From an uncultured Treponema sp. (GTDB taxonomy: Bacteria > Spirochaetota > Spirochaetia > Treponematales > Treponemataceae), in assembly GCA_946538795.1 (NCBI GenBank), contig CAMNGY010000033.1, positions 1-9,027 of the forward strand: a stretch of DNA of 9,027 nt, in the 5' to 3' direction. This document shows positions 1-6,583 of the stretch, one piece after another (positions within the stretch are counted from its first letter, which is position 1; each line of letters opens with the position of its first letter). The notes below the pieces were generated by a model. The model did not search any database and had not been told where the DNA came from. It was given only the letters and a program-made list of their open reading frames with translations. The translations under genes were made by a program, and so were the position numbers.

Positions 1-214
1 GCTGGAACCAGTGGGTGAAGTGGGTCGCGCCGTTCTCGATCGCCCACTCCTTCATCGCGTGGGCGACCTCGTTGGCCTCGTCCAGGTTGAGCGGCTCGCC
101 TGTGTCCAGGGTCCGCTTGAGCGCCTTGAAGCTGTCCTTGGGAAGCTTCTGCTTCATCACCTTCTGGTTGAACACCAGGCTCGCAAATATCTCGGGTACG
201 TTCATTGTCGCCAT
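1..214 (-). CDS. glnN: Type III glutamine synthetase, N-terminal part (runs off left edge)
   Basis: Glutamine synthetase makes glutamine from glutamate, ammonia and ATP in the cytoplasm. Only the first 71 codons are inside the window. Translation begins MATMNVPEIFASLVFN and ends ATHFTHWFQ. The NVPEIFAS opening and the THxTHWFQ motif are hallmarks, as I remember them, of the long GlnN/GSIII family (about 700 residues), and are not found in GlnA types I or II. The start at 214 is supported by a strong Shine-Dalgarno AAGGAG at 221-226, six bases upstream. An in-frame Met at codon 4 is less well placed. The gene begins 22 bases after the purF stop with no promoter visible between, so it is probably co-transcribed with purF, whose enzyme consumes glutamine. 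Identity is confident from the fragment; catalytic residues lie outside the window. Confidence 0.9.
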   Translation of the reverse strand, partial: MATMNVPEIFASLVFNQKVMKQKLPKDSFKALKRTLDTGEPLNLDEANEVAHAMKEWAIENGATHFTHWFQ

Positions 215-220
215 ATCGTT

Positions 221-226
221 CTCCTT
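221..226 (-). promoter_or_regulatory. Shine-Dalgarno site of glnN
   Basis: The minus strand reads AAGGAG, six bases before the ATG at 214. It fixes the glnN start. It is the only strong, well-spaced ribosome binding site seen in the window, and it belongs to an internal operon gene rather than a transcript-leading gene. Confidence 0.85.
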
Positions 227-236
227 GTCCTGCCGC

Positions 237-1679
237 TTACCCTTCTATCACTTTCCCGTTCAGTTCGCCGGGAACTGACATGGGGTATTCGCCCGTGAAG
301 CAGCCCTTGCAGAAACCGTAGCTTTCGGGGTTGCACTCGCGGCAGGCCTCAAGCATTCCGTCCGCGCTGATGAAGGCGAGCGAGTCCGCGCCGATTTCCT
401 TGCATATCTCCTCCTCGTTGTGGGTGCTGGAGATAAGCTCGCCGCGCGTGGGGGTATTTATTCCGAAGTAGCAGGGGAACTTGACGGGCGGACTGGAGAT
501 GCGGAAATGCACTTCCTTCGCGCCCGCCCTCCTGAGGATCTGCACCAGGCGGCGGCTGGTCGTCCCGCGCACGATCGAGTCGTCTATGACCACGACCCGC
601 TTGCCCTGCACGATCGAACGGACGGCGTTCAGCTTGACGAACACCAGGTTCTCCCTCTCCTTCTGGGTCGGGGCGATGAAGGTGCGGCCGATGTACTTGT
701 TCTTTATTATGCCCATCGCGTAGGGAATGTGCGCCTCTTCCGAATAGCCCTGGGCCGCGCTCAGGCCGGAATCCGGCACCCCGATTACGACGTCGGCGGG
801 AACGGGACTCTCGCGGGCAAGGCAGGCCCCCATCTTTATGCGGGCCTGGGTGACGGGAATGCCGTCAATGACGCTGTCGGGGCGGGCGAAATAGACGTAC
901 TCAAAGACGCAGGTGCGCTTGCTGGTCCGCTCGCCGAACTCGAAGGAAAGCACGCCGTCGTCGTTGATGATGACGATCTCGCCGGGTTGTATGTCGCGCA
1001 CGAAGGTTCCGTTCACCGCGTCAATCGCACAGCTCTCGCTCGCGAGGATCCAGCCGTCCCCCACCTTGCCCAGGCAGAGCGGGCGGATTCCGTTGGGGTC
1101 GCGTGCCCCGATCAGGCAGCTGTCGGTCATGACGACGAGGGCGAAGGAGCCCTTTATCATCTGTATGGTGTCCGTGAGGGCGCGCTCCAGGCCCTTCTTG
1201 TAGGATTTGGCTATGAGCTTTACGATTACCTCGGTGTCGCTGGTGGAAACGAATGTGCTGCCCGTGTCCTCAAGCATCTCGCGCAGCTGCTCGTAGTTGA
1301 CCAGCTGACCGTTGTGGCAGACGGCGACCGCGCCTATCTTGCTTTTTAAAAGCATGGGCTGGGCGTTCTCAAGCACCGCACTTCCGGCAGTGGCGTAGCG
1401 GACGTGCCCGCAGGCTATGTGCCCCTTGAGCGAGGTGATGTCGTCCGTCTTGAAGACCTCTCCCGCAGTCCCCATCGCCTTGTGCAGCTGTATGTCATCT
1501 CCCGTGCTGACGGCGATTCCCGCGCTGTCCTGGCCCCGGTGCTGCAGGCAGTACAGGGCATAGTAGGCCTTGGACGCAGCCGCGAAGTCGGGGGCCGCGC
1601 CTTCCTTTTTCTTCAGATACACGCCGACCACGCCGCACTCGTCGCGCAGCTTGTCCTCTTCCCTTTCAAAGCATTCCAT
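237..1679 (-). CDS. purF: Amidophosphoribosyltransferase (glutamine PRPP amidotransferase), Fe-S type
   Basis: Catalyses the first committed step of purine synthesis: PRPP plus glutamine gives 5-phosphoribosylamine, glutamate and pyrophosphate. The 480-residue product has an N-terminal Ntn glutaminase domain with the nucleophile Cys15 in DECGVVGV, HRGQDSAGI at 47-55, GHVRYAT at 91-97 and HNGQL at 122-126. A C-terminal phosphoribosyltransferase domain carries the PRPP loop VVVIDDSIVRGTTS near 362-375. Cys257, Cys403, Cys467 and Cys470 match the spacing of the four [4Fe-4S] ligands of the Bacillus subtilis enzyme, so this is the oxygen-sensitive class. The 14 residues before Cys15 would be a propeptide removed on maturation. 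The gene lies 116 bases downstream of purE on the same strand with its own promoter, and glnN follows after 22 bases. The ATG at 1679 has no Shine-Dalgarno site but follows a -10 box by five bases. Confidence 0.98.
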   Translation of the reverse strand: MECFEREEDKLRDECGVVGVYLKKKEGAAPDFAAASKAYYALYCLQHRGQDSAGIAVSTGDDIQLHKAMGTAGEVFKTDDITSLKGHIACGHVRYATAGSAVLENAQPMLLKSKIGAVAVCHNGQLVNYEQLREMLEDTGSTFVSTSDTEVIVKLIAKSYKKGLERALTDTIQMIKGSFALVVMTDSCLIGARDPNGIRPLCLGKVGDGWILASESCAIDAVNGTFVRDIQPGEIVIINDDGVLSFEFGERTSKRTCVFEYVYFARPDSVIDGIPVTQARIKMGACLARESPVPADVVIGVPDSGLSAAQGYSEEAHIPYAMGIIKNKYIGRTFIAPTQKERENLVFVKLNAVRSIVQGKRVVVIDDSIVRGTTSRRLVQILRRAGAKEVHFRISSPPVKFPCYFGINTPTRGELISSTHNEEEICKEIGADSLAFISADGMLEACRECNPESYGFCKGCFTGEYPMSVPGELNGKVIEG

Positions 1680-1684
1680 ACTTC

Positions 1685-1713
1685 AATCTAGCACAAACGG
1701 GGGGCTTTTTCAA
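1685..1713 (-). promoter_or_regulatory. purF promoter, predicted leaderless
   Basis: On the minus strand, -35 TTGAAA (1708-1713), a 17-bp spacer (1691-1707) and -10 TAGATT (1685-1690). A TG one base upstream of the -10 makes it an extended -10. Only five bases (GAAGT) separate the -10 from the ATG, so transcription should start about at the start codon. It matches the purE promoter at 23 of 29 positions. Confidence 0.8.
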
Positions 1714-1795
1714 TGGCCAAACCGGGGCCGTGTGCGGATGCGGCATATTCCCGCCCCGCCGCGCCTCCACGGGCTGCACGGCAGGCCGTCCGCCG

Positions 1796-2296
1796 TCAGA
1801 GCTCGAATCCCTTGCCGCCCTCGGCTTCCGCCTCGCTGACCATCCTGGCGCGGAAGTCCGCCAGCTTCTTCTGTATGTCAGGATATTTGATGCCCAGAAT
1901 CTCAAGGGCCAGGTAGGCCGCGTTCCTCGCGTTGCCGACTCCGACCGTCGCGACCGGAATTTTGGGAGGCATCTGGACGATGGAAAGCAGCGCGTCCATA
2001 CCCGCAAGCCCGTTGGACTTTCCGGGGCTTATGCACTCAAGGGGAACTCCGACGACAGGGAGTACGGTCCGGCTTGCGATTACGCCGGGCAGGGCCGCGG
2101 AAAGGCCCGCGCCCGCTATGATGACCTCGCATCCGTCCGCTTCGACCTGACGGATGGTCCTGACGAGCAGATCCCCGGCCCGGTGGGCCGAGATGATGTA
2201 TGCCTTGTAGTCCACGCCGAATTCCCTCAGGACCTCGGCGGCCTTGCCCATTGTGTCCGCGTCGGACTTGGAGCCTAAAAACACAGCGACTTTCAT
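1796..2296 (-). CDS. purE: 5-(carboxyamino)imidazole ribonucleotide mutase / AIR carboxylase, PurE family
   Basis: PurE makes carboxyaminoimidazole ribonucleotide in purine synthesis. Class I uses N5-CAIR made by PurK; class II carboxylates AIR directly with CO2. The 166-residue product has the PurE signatures GSKSD (8-12), SAHRA (36-40), AGAGLSAALPG (61-71) and SIVQMP (105-110), and is of normal length. Two points are odd. The usual class I loop GAAHLPG reads LSAALPG, placing Ala68 where class I has His and resembling the SNAL of class II. There is also an insert of about six residues near 88-98 before GMDALLSIVQMP, compared with enzymes such as E. coli PurE. The rest (SAHR, SIVQMP, GIPVAT-like) follows class I. 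No purK is in the window, so the class is unresolved. The ATG at 2296 lies six bases after a -10 box. The gene is divergent from the acyltransferase gene and upstream of purF. Confidence 0.95.
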   Translation of the reverse strand: MKVAVFLGSKSDADTMGKAAEVLREFGVDYKAYIISAHRAGDLLVRTIRQVEADGCEVIIAGAGLSAALPGVIASRTVLPVVGVPLECISPGKSNGLAGMDALLSIVQMPPKIPVATVGVGNARNAAYLALEILGIKYPDIQKKLADFRARMVSEAEAEGGKGFEL

Positions 2297-2302
2297 GCGG
2301 CA

Positions 2303-2331
2303 AGCCTAGCACAAAGGAGCCGCTTTTTCAA
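2303..2331 (-). promoter_or_regulatory. purE promoter, predicted leaderless
   Basis: On the minus strand, -35 TTGAAA (2326-2331), spacer 17 bp (2309-2325), -10 TAGGCT (2303-2308) with a TGC extension. Six bases separate it from the ATG at 2296, the distance expected if the A of the ATG is the first transcribed base. An A-tract follows the -35, as in the purF promoter. The 105-base divergent intergenic region also holds the plus-strand promoter at 2367-2395. Confidence 0.8.
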
Positions 2332-2366
2332 CGGGGCGTTGCGCCGGCACGGTCAGGAGGCCGCCA

Positions 2367-2395
2367 TTGATTTAGAGGCGGATATGCTCTATACT
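2367..2395 (+). promoter_or_regulatory. Acyltransferase gene promoter, predicted leaderless
   Basis: -35 TTGATT (2367-2372), spacer 17 bp, -10 TATACT (2390-2395), then six bases to the ATG at 2402. This placement decides the start codon: the in-frame TTG at 2339 and ATG at 2384 would put promoter elements inside the coding sequence. Confidence 0.8.
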
Positions 2396-2401
2396 GGGCC
2401 T

Positions 2402-3388
2402 ATGAGCGACGTTTCTGCGGGAAATACCGGCAGGCCGGGGGCGGCGAGAAAGCCCTACATCGATACCCTCAAGCTTCTCTCGGTCTTTATAGTCTATGCC
2501 TGCCATTTCATCAGGCAGTTCCACGGCGACTATTTCATGAAGCTCTACTACGAGCGCCCCTGGTCCTTCCTGTTCCACGGCGTTACCGGTACGCTCGGCG
2601 TGGCCTTCTTCTGCGTGTGCGTCGGGTATTTTGCCTTCCAGTCCGGCAACAGGAACCCCATGGCATACCTGGTGCGGCGCTACGTCTATTTCGTCCTGTG
2701 CGGACTCGCGATAAACCTCACCGTCGCCCTGCTGGACAAGGACATCTCATACCATGTGATCGGGGTGAGCGTCCGGCTTGGCTACCAGTATTTTCCCGAA
2801 TACTGGTGCATGTTCCACTTCCTGGTCGGATCCATACTGTCGTATTTCAACGCGTACTACAAGGCGGACGGGGCTTTCATAATCCTTGAGATGATCCTGC
2901 TGTGCGGCTTCGGGAAAATCTGGATAGCGGTATGCCTCCTGGGGAACCTGGCATGCCTGATACAGAAGAAAGAGACGTTCTCAAAAATCATAAGCCGCAG
3001 GGCCGTCAGGATTCTGTTTCTGCTGTTCGCTTTCGTCATGATAAAGCGGGAGGAGAACGACACGACATACCTGTTGTACGGGGTGGCGTCCTTCCTGCTC
3101 CTGGTCACCGTGGAGAATTCCAGCCTGCTGAAACGCCTGCTGGGGCTGCGGCTGTTTTCGGCCCCGGGCCGGAACGAGATAGCCATATACCTCTTCCACA
3201 CCGTCGTTTACCTGAAATTCGGGCCGCCGCTGTTAGGGCTGTTCGGAAAGCTCGGCGACGCGCCGGCGTTTGTCCTGACTCTGGCATCATGCTGGCTGAT
3301 CCTGCTTCTGCTTTCTTTCCCGGTGAACTTCATCCTGGAGAAAATCATGGCCGTGCTCACGAAGTGGATAAACCGCGTGCTGAAATAA
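2402..3388 (+). CDS. Acyltransferase-3 family integral membrane protein (probable envelope glycan O-acyltransferase)
   Basis: The 328-residue product is strongly hydrophobic with roughly nine or ten membrane segments, the usual size and layout of stand-alone acyltransferase-3 proteins (OafA/WecH-like), which transfer acyl groups from the cytoplasm to surface sugars. The first segment carries the family pattern YIDTLKLLSVFIVYACHF: Asp21, then Lys24 and His35. This fits the R-X10-H signature, except that Lys replaces Arg. There is no added SGNH or other soluble domain, and the acceptor cannot be told. I chose the ATG at 2402 (MSDVSAG) over the longer in-frame opening from 2339 because a complete promoter occupies 2367-2395. 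The neighbour downstream is another large membrane protein, 50 bases away with its own promoter, which suggests a shared cell-surface role (inference). Family assignment is fairly sure; substrate unknown. Confidence 0.82.
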   Translation: MSDVSAGNTGRPGAARKPYIDTLKLLSVFIVYACHFIRQFHGDYFMKLYYERPWSFLFHGVTGTLGVAFFCVCVGYFAFQSGNRNPMAYLVRRYVYFVLCGLAINLTVALLDKDISYHVIGVSVRLGYQYFPEYWCMFHFLVGSILSYFNAYYKADGAFIILEMILLCGFGKIWIAVCLLGNLACLIQKKETFSKIISRRAVRILFLLFAFVMIKREENDTTYLLYGVASFLLLVTVENSSLLKRLLGLRLFSAPGRNEIAIYLFHTVVYLKFGPPLLGLFGKLGDAPAFVLTLASCWLILLLLSFPVNFILEKIMAVLTKWINRVLK

Positions 3389-3403
3389 ACCGCGGGCACA
3401 AAC

Positions 3404-3432
3404 TTGCCCTTGCCCCGTCAATACGCTAGAAT
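3404..3432 (+). promoter_or_regulatory. Promoter of the 650-residue membrane protein gene, predicted leaderless
   Basis: -35 TTGCCC (3404-3409), 17-bp spacer, -10 TAGAAT (3427-3432), six bases (GGGGCC) to the ATG at 3439. The -35 overlaps the right arm of a small hairpin (GGGCA 3394-3398 with TGCCC 3405-3409) that lies just after the acyltransferase stop codon. The -35 match is weaker than at purE or purF. Confidence 0.68.
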
Positions 3433-3438
3433 GGGGCC

Positions 3439-5391
3439 ATGCTTTTTCTCGTCCTTTCAGACCTGCTTTTCTTCTTCATATTCCTGGGCATCGGCGACCT
3501 TGCGTCGCGCCACACTTTCCTTAAGGTCCGGAACGACAATGTTTTCCTGAGCTTCTTCCTGGGCATGTCCCTTTCGGCCCTCTTTTTCTCCGTCGTCCAG
3601 TTTTTCCTGCCCCTTACCGTCTGGACGCTGGCCCCGGTCATCCTTGCGGGGCTTTTTGGCTGCGCGGGCGGCCTGGCCCGGCTCAGGGCCGGCGGGCGCT
3701 TCGGGAAAATCCTGCGCGAAAGGCGCTGGGTGCTCCTTGCAGCCGCGATCGCCTTCTTCATGATATGCTACGAGTGCTCCAAGGCGGAAGGCGTTTCCGC
3801 GGTGGACACCCTCTTTTACCATGCCCTGTGCCTTTCCTGGATGAACGCCTACAAAATCGTTCCGGGGATTGCGAACCTCTTCGCGAACCTGGGCTTCAAC
3901 TCCCTGTACCTGCAGCTTGCGGCGGGTCTTGACGTGGGGCCGTGGGACAAGCAGATGTCGAACGTCCTGTACTCGCTGTTCTACACGGCGTTCATGTTCT
4001 ATGCCGCCACGGACGTCCTGAACTGGACGTCCAGGAAGGGCAGGCACGCGCTGCCGTTCATCCTGTCGCAGTGCGTGATGCTCGTGTGGTTCTTCAGCAG
4101 CAACACGCTGGACGATCCCAGCCTGTATTATGACAAGCCCACGCTCGCCATGATCTCAATCTGCCTTCAGGAGATGCTCCTGATCCAGTTCTCGGATTCC
4201 TCCAAAAGCGCCCCGGAAAGCCTGTTCTTCTTTGCGGCCGTGGCGTTCGGGATGAAGCTCCTGGGCGCGCTGACGGTCATCTTCTGCTTTGCCTTCATAG
4301 TATATGGTTATGTCAGGAAGAGGGAACTTTCGTTTTTCCGTCTGGCCAGGCTCTGCGCGTTTCCTCTGTTCATCTTCCTGATATATGTAATCAGGAACCT
4401 CATACAGTCGGGCTATCCGTTTTACCAGTCGCCTTTCCTGCGGGTGGAATTCCCCTGGACGCTCCCCCACTGGCTTGCCGTCAGCACCTACGACCAGATA
4501 CACTACGGCTCCCGGTGGGATCCCATTGTCCCCAACAGCGAGTTCATGAGGGCCTCCTTCATGGTCTGGTTCCCCCAATGGTTCGGGAGGGCCTTCGAGG
4601 CTCAGAACATACAGTTCCCTGCCCTGACCGTCGTCTCGCTGGCGCTTTTTGTCCGATCGCTCATAAAGCGGCGGACGGAATCGCTTTTTTACTACGCGCT
4701 CATTTTCGCCAACATCGCCTTCTGGTTCCTGTCCGCCCCGCTTTTCAGGTTCGGGAACGGCTTCTTCTACGACCTGCTTGCCGTCGCCTTGTTCTTCAAC
4801 GCGGACCTGCTCGTGAAGCCTCTTGAAGGATGCGGGAAATTCCTGCGGAATCGCCTGCCTGCCTTACGAAAGCTGGGCGGGATATTCGGGAAGAGCTGGT
4901 TCCGGCTGGCCGTCATCGCCGTCCTTCTGCTTGCAGCCGTCCTGCTCGTCCTTCCCCGCGTTCAGGACACGCTGATTCTCCTTGCGGGCAGGCTCAAGGG
5001 CAAGGCCCTTTCCGCCCCGCACTGGAAGAACGAGATGCACAAGTGCGTCAGATGCTGCCTGATTGTGGCCGCCGCAATGGCCCTGCTTTGTGCCGTGCCC
5101 AGGCTCAGGCGCGCTGCCTTCGCGCTTGCCTGCTACGCGACGGCCGTTTTCTTTGCCTGCCAGCTGGCCACGAAAAAGCGGAACCTCCTGATTACCATTC
5201 CGGTCAAACCGGAGCCGGTGGAAAGACGGCTTGCCTGCGGGGATCAGGACCTGTATGTCAACGTTTCGGTGAAGGCCATACTGTGCGGGGATGCGGAGCT
5301 GCCCTGTACGCCGCAATGGTGGTTCAACAGCGGCCTGCGCCTCTTTGACAAGGATGACATGGGGAAAGGCTTTTATATAGAAGAAGAATAG
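3439..5391 (+). CDS. Large polytopic membrane protein, LIC_10190/DUF8201-like, GT-C-style
   Basis: The 650-residue product has more than ten hydrophobic segments from residue 1 to about 590, then a soluble tail of about 60 residues. After the third segment comes AVDTLFYHA (Asp123, Tyr127, His128), followed by YKIVPGIANLFANLGFNS (138-155). I recall an almost identical D..YH...VPG..NL..RLGFNS pattern in the LIC_10190 family of membrane proteins from Leptospira and others. An acidic residue in the first large external loop is also typical of GT-C glycosyltransferases, so transfer of a sugar from a lipid carrier is possible but unproven. The tail ends CGDAELPCTPQWWFNSGLRL (616-635) and then DKDDMGKGF, again like the ending I remember for that family; Cys616 and Cys623 could pair. 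It ends 13 bases from the convergent diguanylate cyclase gene. It could equally be a glycan polymerase or flippase-like protein. Membrane nature is certain, family likely, function unknown. Confidence 0.75.
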   Translation: MLFLVLSDLLFFFIFLGIGDLASRHTFLKVRNDNVFLSFFLGMSLSALFFSVVQFFLPLTVWTLAPVILAGLFGCAGGLARLRAGGRFGKILRERRWVLLAAAIAFFMICYECSKAEGVSAVDTLFYHALCLSWMNAYKIVPGIANLFANLGFNSLYLQLAAGLDVGPWDKQMSNVLYSLFYTAFMFYAATDVLNWTSRKGRHALPFILSQCVMLVWFFSSNTLDDPSLYYDKPTLAMISICLQEMLLIQFSDSSKSAPESLFFFAAVAFGMKLLGALTVIFCFAFIVYGYVRKRELSFFRLARLCAFPLFIFLIYVIRNLIQSGYPFYQSPFLRVEFPWTLPHWLAVSTYDQIHYGSRWDPIVPNSEFMRASFMVWFPQWFGRAFEAQNIQFPALTVVSLALFVRSLIKRRTESLFYYALIFANIAFWFLSAPLFRFGNGFFYDLLAVALFFNADLLVKPLEGCGKFLRNRLPALRKLGGIFGKSWFRLAVIAVLLLAAVLLVLPRVQDTLILLAGRLKGKALSAPHWKNEMHKCVRCCLIVAAAMALLCAVPRLRRAAFALACYATAVFFACQLATKKRNLLITIPVKPEPVERRLACGDQDLYVNVSVKAILCGDAELPCTPQWWFNSGLRLFDKDDMGKGFYIEEE

Positions 5392-5404
5392 TCAGGCGGG
5401 GGCG

Positions 5405-6583
5405 TCAGGATTTGCGCTTGTTCCGTTTCCGCTCGTACATCTTCTTGTCGGCAACGGCCAGAAGACCGCGGAATGTCTTGTATTCCTTCGTGTAGCGCGC
5501 GTAGCCTATGCTGAGCGAGATGACGTAGGGCAGCTGATTCTGCTTGCACTTCCGTGCGACCGAATCGTTGAGCAGGGTGCAGAACACGTCGGCCGTCGTG
5601 TCGGAATTGAACATGCCCCCCAGGACGAACTCGTCCCCGCCGAACCGGCAGAGCATGCACCTGTCCGCATATTGGGAGCAGGCCTCGCGCAGGGCTTCCG
5701 CCGTCACGACCAGGGCGTTGTCCCCCTCGTTGTGCCCGTACGTGTCGTTGATGGACTTGAATTTGTCCAGGTCGGCCATGAACAGGTAAAGGCCGTCGCT
5801 TTCGGACTCCCTCTGGTTGATAGCCTGAATCTGCCTGATGAAAAACCTCTCGCCCTGCCTGCGGTTGTTTATTCCGGTAAGGGTGTCCATCGACACCTGC
5901 TCCCTTATCTGCATGACGAAGAAGAGGGTGACGGATACGGAGGTCCCGAACGCGACGGACGGCATGCTTACGAAGAATGCGCGCAGCAGGCCGCCTATCA
6001 GGATGGGAAGGCCGTAGAAGGCGACGAGGATGCACAGTTCCCTGTTCGCCTCGTTCTCCGGGCGGAAGGCCAGTATCGCCGCCCGGACGGATGCGAGCAG
6101 GAGGTCGCCCATTATCGCGACCATGAAGGGGATGTAGAAGATTCCCCGGATCAGCTCTCCGGCTTCGTCTATGCTGAAAAGGAGCTTCGTCCAGGGAGTG
6201 GTGACGGCGAGGGCTATGAGAATCCAGAAGGGTACCATGGTGAGCTTCTTGTCGAACAGCTTCGAGGGTTTGACAAGCTCAAGGCATCCGTTCAGCAGGA
6301 TGAACATGGAGTAGGAGCAGGCGTTTATGGCACAGTAGAGGAACACGTTGGAAACCGTGCGCAGGAACTGTGTCCGGGGCAGGACGTCCCAATAGACGAG
6401 CACCCAGAAGATGTCCACAAGGCAGAAGGCAATCAGGGAGACCATCAGGTTGATCAGGCGGAGCCGGTACTTGTTCCTGTCCGCGTCTATAAGCGTGGTG
6501 AACAAGAATATCAGCATGAGTATTATGCAGAACTCATCCAGCAGAGAATAGTAGAATGCCGCGGTCCTTGTAACCTGGTCCAA
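5405..6583 (-). CDS. Membrane-bound diguanylate cyclase (7TM sensor plus GGDEF domain)
   Basis: Makes the second messenger cyclic di-GMP from two GTP. The 392-residue product has about seven membrane segments (near 14-32, 42-65, 72-98, 115-134, 145-172, 182-202, 208-226). A GGDEF domain begins at MDTLTGINNRR (232-242), with DLDKFKSIND (271-280) and an intact GGDEF at 315-319 that should be active. No RxxD inhibitory site lies five residues before GGDEF (the stretch reads ADRCMLCRF), so product inhibition by that route is not expected. The start is a TTG directly abutting the pyrE TAA. The frame is shared with pyrE, so no longer start exists short of reading through that stop. The next Met (codon 23) would cut into the first helix. 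Only a weak AGGG precedes the TTG, and no promoter is seen, so expression probably depends on pyrE transcription and translational coupling. The signal sensed by the 7TM part is unknown. Confidence 0.9.
   Translation of the reverse strand: MDQVTRTAAFYYSLLDEFCIILMLIFLFTTLIDADRNKYRLRLINLMVSLIAFCLVDIFWVLVYWDVLPRTQFLRTVSNVFLYCAINACSYSMFILLNGCLELVKPSKLFDKKLTMVPFWILIALAVTTPWTKLLFSIDEAGELIRGIFYIPFMVAIMGDLLLASVRAAILAFRPENEANRELCILVAFYGLPILIGGLLRAFFVSMPSVAFGTSVSVTLFFVMQIREQVSMDTLTGINNRRQGERFFIRQIQAINQRESESDGLYLFMADLDKFKSINDTYGHNEGDNALVVTAEALREACSQYADRCMLCRFGGDEFVLGGMFNSDTTADVFCTLLNDSVARKCKQNQLPYVISLSIGYARYTKEYKTFRGLLAVADKKMYERKRNKRKS

Noticed and set aside
420..1349. A 309-codon plus-strand open frame opposite purF
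   Set aside because: It is a shadow of purF, whose full set of catalytic and Fe-S motifs proves the minus-strand reading. The predicted product has no family features.
1680..1795. Possible riboswitch or attenuator between purE and purF
   Set aside because: The purF promoter ends five bases before its ATG, so no transcribed leader remains. The sequence between shows only short GC-rich palindromes such as GGCC-N7-GGCC.
2297..2328. Terminator-like structure on the plus strand: GCGGC, 17-base loop, GCCGC, TTTTT
   Set aside because: No plus-strand gene ends there, the loop is long, and the T-run is simply the complement of the A-tract next to the purE -35.
2339..2401. An upstream in-frame start (TTG 2339 or ATG 2384) for the acyltransferase, with an AGGAGG at 2355-2360
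   Set aside because: A complete -35/-10 pair with 17-bp spacing lies at 2367-2395, inside the would-be extension. The AGGAGG has no ATG, GTG or TTG in frame at a usable distance. The extra residues look non-homologous.
3394..3409. Small hairpin GGGCA-CAAACT-TGCCC just after the acyltransferase stop, considered as a terminator
   Set aside because: The stem is only five pairs and is not followed by a T-run. Its right arm coincides with the -35 of the next gene, so chance overlap is as likely.
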